Positions 60,302 to 64,000 of a stretch of DNA of 64,000 bases are shown here, one piece after another (the stretch's first letter is position 1; each line of letters opens with the position of its first letter). A program made the position numbers and the translations under genes. The notes beneath the pieces were generated by a model, which worked only from the letters and a program-made list of their open reading frames with translations, had not been told where the DNA came from and made no database searches. Source of the stretch: an uncultured Clostridia bacterium. Lineage in GTDB: Bacteria > Bacillota > Clostridia > Christensenellales > UBA1242. Location of the stretch: NCBI GenBank assembly GCA_937893125.1, contig CALBHW010000059.1, positions 42,717-106,716 on the forward strand, read 5' to 3'.

Positions 60302-63300
60302 ATGGCAAACATCGAAAAAATAAATTTTAATAAAATGGTTTTTTCAAAACTTATTAAAAATTATTTGCAAGGTGCAAATAACGAAGAAGTTGCTCCAAAT
60401 AAAAACTTCGCGTACATTGAATCTCTTGGACTTTTCGAAAGAAATTTCTTAAACAGACTCGACGAAGAACATAGGGCGCAACTTGTTGATGTTTTCAACA
60501 AATGTATAAAACAACAAGATTTTAGACCTTTTGTTGAAATCGCGGAAAGGGAAATCCCAAATGTCGCGCATAGGACTTTTAACGGCTTTGATAATGCGTC
60601 AAAAGCAATTATGAAACAAGGAATGAGCGATAAGGTTTATCTTGAAAGCGAAAATACGAATTATACAATTCTTGTCGACAAATTGGAAGGAAGTCTTTTT
60701 AACGAAATTCTTAATTTTGTGGACAATAAGAGAAACGGCATTCAATCTATTAGGGCTTTGAATAGCAAAAACGGAAAAGGGCTTAGTGGTGTTCAATTCT
60801 TGTCACTTTTGTCGGGCGCTTATTATCTTAAAGATTATTATGAAGCAAAACGACCAAGTTATGAGAATTTTAAACGCTATCAAAAGTTGTTTAACAAGGA
60901 AAATGCCCAAAAAATTCTTAGCGAAGTTGGCTTAGATTATGACGCAGTTAAAGATGTCATTTCGGAAGATTCGATTTTTGACGAAGATAGAATTCGTGGA
61001 GCAAAAATGCTCTATTCGCAATACACTTTTGAAGATATTGCAAAAATCGATAGAGAACAAAGAAAGTTGACAAGTTTGCTTGTAAAAGACCTTGTCAAAA
61101 GAGAAATTTCGCTTCCAACAAGTAGCAACTTCAAAGCGTGGAATGAACTAAATAGAGTTCAAAAAAGAGATCTTGAAAAACTAATTGCTCTAAATCCTGG
61201 TGATAAATATTCAAAAACTATGGATAGACTTGGCGCGTTTGGTGCGATTGTAGAGAAAAGTGCTTCAGAATTTTACCAAAAGTTTGGTACAACATTGAAA
61301 ACAGATGTTTCTCCTGAATCAATCGCAAACGATTTGATTGACGAACTTGCAGAAAATGGAGCATTTGCAAGTACGACAACTGATGAATTTGAAAAAATAG
61401 CGACTTTTGTCAGTGCACAAGATAAATTTAAAAACTACTATCTTGACCCAGAAATGAGCGAAATTTCCCAACTTGGCACAAAAGATGGTGACCCAAATAT
61501 TTACACGACTGCTTATATTAGACACGAAGACCAAACTTACGTTCTTGATAGTATTCGTGTTCCAAACGGCGATTTGAATGCTTTTGTCGAATCTCTAAAA
61601 CCAACCGTTGTTATGGTCGAAGGAAAGCCAGTTGAGCAAGTTTCAGCAGAGTTTTTGAAAATAAAGGACGCTTTAAAGGCTCGTTACAACAAGAGCTTTG
61701 ATAATTTGGAACTTGACGAAGTTATCGTCGGGAATTCAATGATTTCAAATGAGTTCTACACTTTAAAGGCAAAAGAACAAATTGTTCAAAACCAAGCTAA
61801 ACTTGAAAAAGCAAACTCAGCAAGCGTTGCAAAAGTCGATGTAAATCAAAAGCAAGAAACAATTAACCCTATTGTACAAGACTTTATAAGAAAAGTTGCA
61901 CCTGTTCAACCAAAAATCTGCACTGCAAACTATATCTATGAAGAAGCATATAACGAAGCAATGAAAAATATTTCTCAAATGATGTTTGCAAATCCAGAAT
62001 TGTTTAGAAATAAATATGCATTTAAAAAAGAGCAACAAATTCAAAAAGAGATTGTTCAACCTGAGATGACAAAGTCAAATTTTGATGAAATTATGAAAGA
62101 GATTTCTTCCGAAGTAAAGAAAGGTGACGAAAAACAAGAAGTCGCTCAAGCAACACAAGAAGAACCTAAGGCAAAAGTCGTTGCTGACTTAGATGCAAAA
62201 CCTGAAGAAGTCTCAACACCTGAAGAAGTCATAAAGAATGAAGAAGTCGCAAAAGCAGTTGATAATTCTAAGGCTGAAGACGCAGTTGTAAGTCAGATTT
62301 TACCAGATGAACTTCGTGTAATTTCACATAATGTTATTCAAAAGAGAAGAGAAGCGTACGAAGAAAACTTTATTAACCTTAACACTTATATGCTTAATCT
62401 CAATAGCCTCAAAGATACAATTATGTTGTCAAAAGTTCTTGACGAAGCACAAAAACAATCATTTTCGGATAGAATTGACGCCCTTATGGGTGGTACAGTC
62501 GATTTTGAGGCGGGATTGAAAAAAATGAAATGTGCAAGTTCGCTTGATGAAATTTCAATGCTTTGCGAAAACTTTAATAATAGTTTGACTGTCCAAGAAG
62601 GGTATATGAGCGACATCTCAAACGACTACGAATCGACAATTAAGCAAGATGGCTCAAAAACTTCAAAGGTAAAAAAGAATAAAAAGGCAATTAAAGAAAC
62701 GCTTAAAAAAGAAAACACTAAAAAAGAAAAGAATAAAAAGGCTGTTGCAAAACAAACAAGCGAAGAAAAAACTGACAAAGAACTAGATTTAAGCAAGGAA
62801 AAAGTTGAAAAAGCGGGTAGAATCGTTGACATTCTTAAAACAATAAAAGACCAAAAAATAGCAGAAGAACAACTTAGTACTGAATTTGCTCAAGCACAAA
62901 ATCAAGAAGAACTTGATGAAGTCGATGTCACAAATATGAACAACGACCAAGACAAAATCGAACTTGGCGAAGCAAAACTTCCAGATGCAGTCGAACCAGT
63001 TGACACAACGAACTTAGAAGTTGAGCCAGTTAAAGAACCAGTAGAAGCAACTTTAAACGCACCAATTGTTGAAACAACTCCAGTTGAGACAAAGTTCGAA
63101 AAGGAGACTAAAACAGTGGCGGAACCTAAGGAATACACGCTTTCGCTCGATGAATGCAAAGAAATGGTAGACGAAGCGTTGTCAAAACTTGGAACTTCAA
63201 TTGAGGATCTCAGTTCGACTGATAAGCATTTCAAAAATACTGCAACTGACTATTACAAGAGTATTAGTAGAGAAGTTGAGAGATTCTTTGAAAAAGGCGA

Positions 63301-63649
63301 CGCGAAAAGTGCTAGCGAATATGCAAAAGACATTGTTGTTAGATGTGAAAAGTTCGCAGGTCAAATTGTTGAAACAAACAAGAAAAAGGTTAGACTTAAC
63401 AAGAAAATCGAAAAAGAAAGCAACCAAACTGTTGGGGTTACAAGGGAAAAACTTGACGATGGAAAGACAATGCAATATTACTTGAACAAAAAAGGTGCTG
63501 TCGTTCAATCGGTTCTTGTTGATGAAAAGGAAAAAAGTCAAGAAAAATCAACTTATGACGCTCAAGGAAATGTTGTAAAGACAATTTCTAAAAACAAGAC
63601 AAAAGAAGCCGAACTTTCAGACGAAGGTCGCGGAATGGGCGAGGACTAA
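60302..63649 (+). CDS. Large soluble protein of the T4SS-like locus, 1115 residues
   Basis: No signal peptide or membrane segment is present, so the protein is cytoplasmic unless exported by the system itself. Residues 1-480 look globular and helical. From about 600 to 680 and 775 to 940 it is low-complexity: EEPKAKVVADLDAKPEE-type stretches and a lysine-rich KKNKKAIKETLKKENTKKEK. Folded parts are seen near 690-780 and 940-1030. The last 90 residues include a repeated TMQYYLNKKGAVVQSVLVD and STYDAQGNVVKTISK, which resemble two beta-hairpins of a YD/RHS-like kind. No enzyme motif is recognised. It could be a secreted substrate, a scaffold or an organiser of the apparatus; the context gives no more. 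Confidence 0.75.
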   Translation: MANIEKINFNKMVFSKLIKNYLQGANNEEVAPNKNFAYIESLGLFERNFLNRLDEEHRAQLVDVFNKCIKQQDFRPFVEIAEREIPNVAHRTFNGFDNASKAIMKQGMSDKVYLESENTNYTILVDKLEGSLFNEILNFVDNKRNGIQSIRALNSKNGKGLSGVQFLSLLSGAYYLKDYYEAKRPSYENFKRYQKLFNKENAQKILSEVGLDYDAVKDVISEDSIFDEDRIRGAKMLYSQYTFEDIAKIDREQRKLTSLLVKDLVKREISLPTSSNFKAWNELNRVQKRDLEKLIALNPGDKYSKTMDRLGAFGAIVEKSASEFYQKFGTTLKTDVSPESIANDLIDELAENGAFASTTTDEFEKIATFVSAQDKFKNYYLDPEMSEISQLGTKDGDPNIYTTAYIRHEDQTYVLDSIRVPNGDLNAFVESLKPTVVMVEGKPVEQVSAEFLKIKDALKARYNKSFDNLELDEVIVGNSMISNEFYTLKAKEQIVQNQAKLEKANSASVAKVDVNQKQETINPIVQDFIRKVAPVQPKICTANYIYEEAYNEAMKNISQMMFANPELFRNKYAFKKEQQIQKEIVQPEMTKSNFDEIMKEISSEVKKGDEKQEVAQATQEEPKAKVVADLDAKPEEVSTPEEVIKNEEVAKAVDNSKAEDAVVSQILPDELRVISHNVIQKRREAYEENFINLNTYMLNLNSLKDTIMLSKVLDEAQKQSFSDRIDALMGGTVDFEAGLKKMKCASSLDEISMLCENFNNSLTVQEGYMSDISNDYESTIKQDGSKTSKVKKNKKAIKETLKKENTKKEKNKKAVAKQTSEEKTDKELDLSKEKVEKAGRIVDILKTIKDQKIAEEQLSTEFAQAQNQEELDEVDVTNMNNDQDKIELGEAKLPDAVEPVDTTNLEVEPVKEPVEATLNAPIVETTPVETKFEKETKTVAEPKEYTLSLDECKEMVDEALSKLGTSIEDLSSTDKHFKNTATDYYKSISREVERFFEKGDAKSASEYAKDIVVRCEKFAGQIVETNKKKVRLNKKIEKESNQTVGVTREKLDDGKTMQYYLNKKGAVVQSVLVDEKEKSQEKSTYDAQGNVVKTISKNKTKEAELSDEGRGMGED

Positions 63650-63662
63650 AAGGGGAGAAAAA

Positions 63663-63896
63663 ATGAATAAAGACATAGATTACAGTTTCAAAGTTTTGGA
63701 AGAAATGTTGACTTTCAAAAAATATCAAAATAGAGAAGAAGTTATGCTTGTTGGCAAAACAATGCTTGATAAAGTTATGGAAAAAGATTGCCCACAAGAA
63801 TATAAAGACATTTATCAAGAAGCATATCGCAAACTTGACTCTCTTAATTTTGACGAAATGAACGAAATTATTGACATTTTGGCTTCGAACAACTAA
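63663..63896 (+). CDS. Small acidic helical protein, 77 residues
   Basis: The ATG follows AGGGGAG, 13 bases after the stop of the 1115-residue gene, so the two are cotranscribed. The product is soluble and predicted helical, with an amphipathic N-terminus (DYSFKVLEEMLTFKKY) and an acidic C-terminus (SLNFDEMNEIIDILASNN). Size, charge and position would suit a chaperone or partner of the large protein, but no family is recognised. A strong terminator follows. Confidence 0.75.
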   Translation: MNKDIDYSFKVLEEMLTFKKYQNREEVMLVGKTMLDKVMEKDCPQEYKDIYQEAYRKLDSLNFDEMNEIIDILASNN

Positions 63897-63909
63897 TTTT
63901 GTTTGTTTA

Positions 63910-63946
63910 AAAAAATAGCCACCAAACGCAATGGTGGCTATTTTTT
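63910..63946 (+). terminator. Terminator at the end of the T4SS-like locus
   Basis: AAAAAATAGCCACC and GGTGGCTATTTTTT form a perfect 14-bp stem with a nine-base loop. Confidence 0.9.
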
Positions 63947-64000
63947 GCTTTTTTAATGCTTTTTTAATGCTTTTTTAATGCTTTTTTAATGCTTTTTTAA
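63947..64000. repeat. Tandem 11-bp repeat, cut by the window end
   Basis: GCTTTTTTAAT is repeated five times without change from 63947; the last copy is cut by the edge. The true copy number is not visible. Confidence 0.95.

Noticed and set aside
47694..63896. Typical integrative conjugative element
   Set aside because: No integrase, relaxase, excisionase, attachment-site repeats or tRNA flank was seen, though the right boundary lies beyond the window.
63947..64000. CRISPR array
   Set aside because: The units are 11 bases, contiguous and without spacers, and no cas gene is present.
1..64000. tRNA or rRNA genes
   Set aside because: No T-loop-like GGTTCRANNC with matching acceptor stems and no conserved rRNA segments were noticed by eye.

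Overview
The window is AT-rich DNA from a Gram-positive, endospore-forming bacterium of the Clostridia type, probably an uncultured lineage. Spo0A, SpoIIR, SpmA/SpmB, SipL, SleB and YpeB are all present. RicT, WhiA, Veg, GreA and a 1200-residue DnaE fit a low-GC Firmicute. No rRNA, tRNA, IS transposase, CRISPR array or cas gene was seen. This placement rests on gene content only.

Layout. 1-8441: the 3' part of a giant GLUG-repeat surface protein, cut by the window edge. 8442-9600: spacer, a tiny cysteine-containing membrane protein and an ArsR-type regulator. 9870-19639: a housekeeping run of uvrC, an orphan solute-binding-like protein, murB, whiA, dnaE and pfkA. 19811-26956: a small minus-strand gene, greA, holB-ricT-trmN6, the spmA/spmB pair on the minus strand with an extra 42-codon ORF between them, tatD and rsmA. 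27094-37030: two secreted or unknown proteins, spo0A, an acidic zinc-ribbon protein, veg, sipL and a spoIIR-sleB-ypeB operon. 37281-38414: a Rho-like protein whose ATPase half has lost its P-loop. 38687-47209: a second giant surface protein on the minus strand with N- and C-terminal membrane segments. 47694-63896: a type IV secretion (T4SS)-like locus. It encodes VirD4, two VirB2-like small membrane proteins, a large lipoprotein, a VirB6-like channel protein with a long coiled-coil tail, a VirB4 ATPase with a fused PrgI/VirB3-like N-terminus, a 1115-residue soluble protein and a 77-residue partner. No relaxase, VirB8 or lytic transglycosylase was found in it.

How the parts fit. The sporulation genes cover entry (Spo0A), forespore-to-mother-cell signalling (SpoIIR), cortex and coat maturation (SpmA/SpmB, SipL) and germination (SleB/YpeB). 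The order rsmA-veg-sipL-spoIIR looks like the sporulation neighbourhood of other Clostridia, with extra genes inserted. The T4SS-like locus, beside a giant anchored surface protein and without DNA-processing genes, is the best candidate for an undescribed system. It may be a chromosomal envelope-spanning apparatus for protein export or cell contact rather than plasmid transfer.

Promoters. Most upstream regions carry an extended -10 element (TG, one base, then a TATAAT-like hexamer), often with little or no -35. I used these to choose several start codons. The greA promoter is the exception, with a perfect TTGACA-N17-TATAAT.
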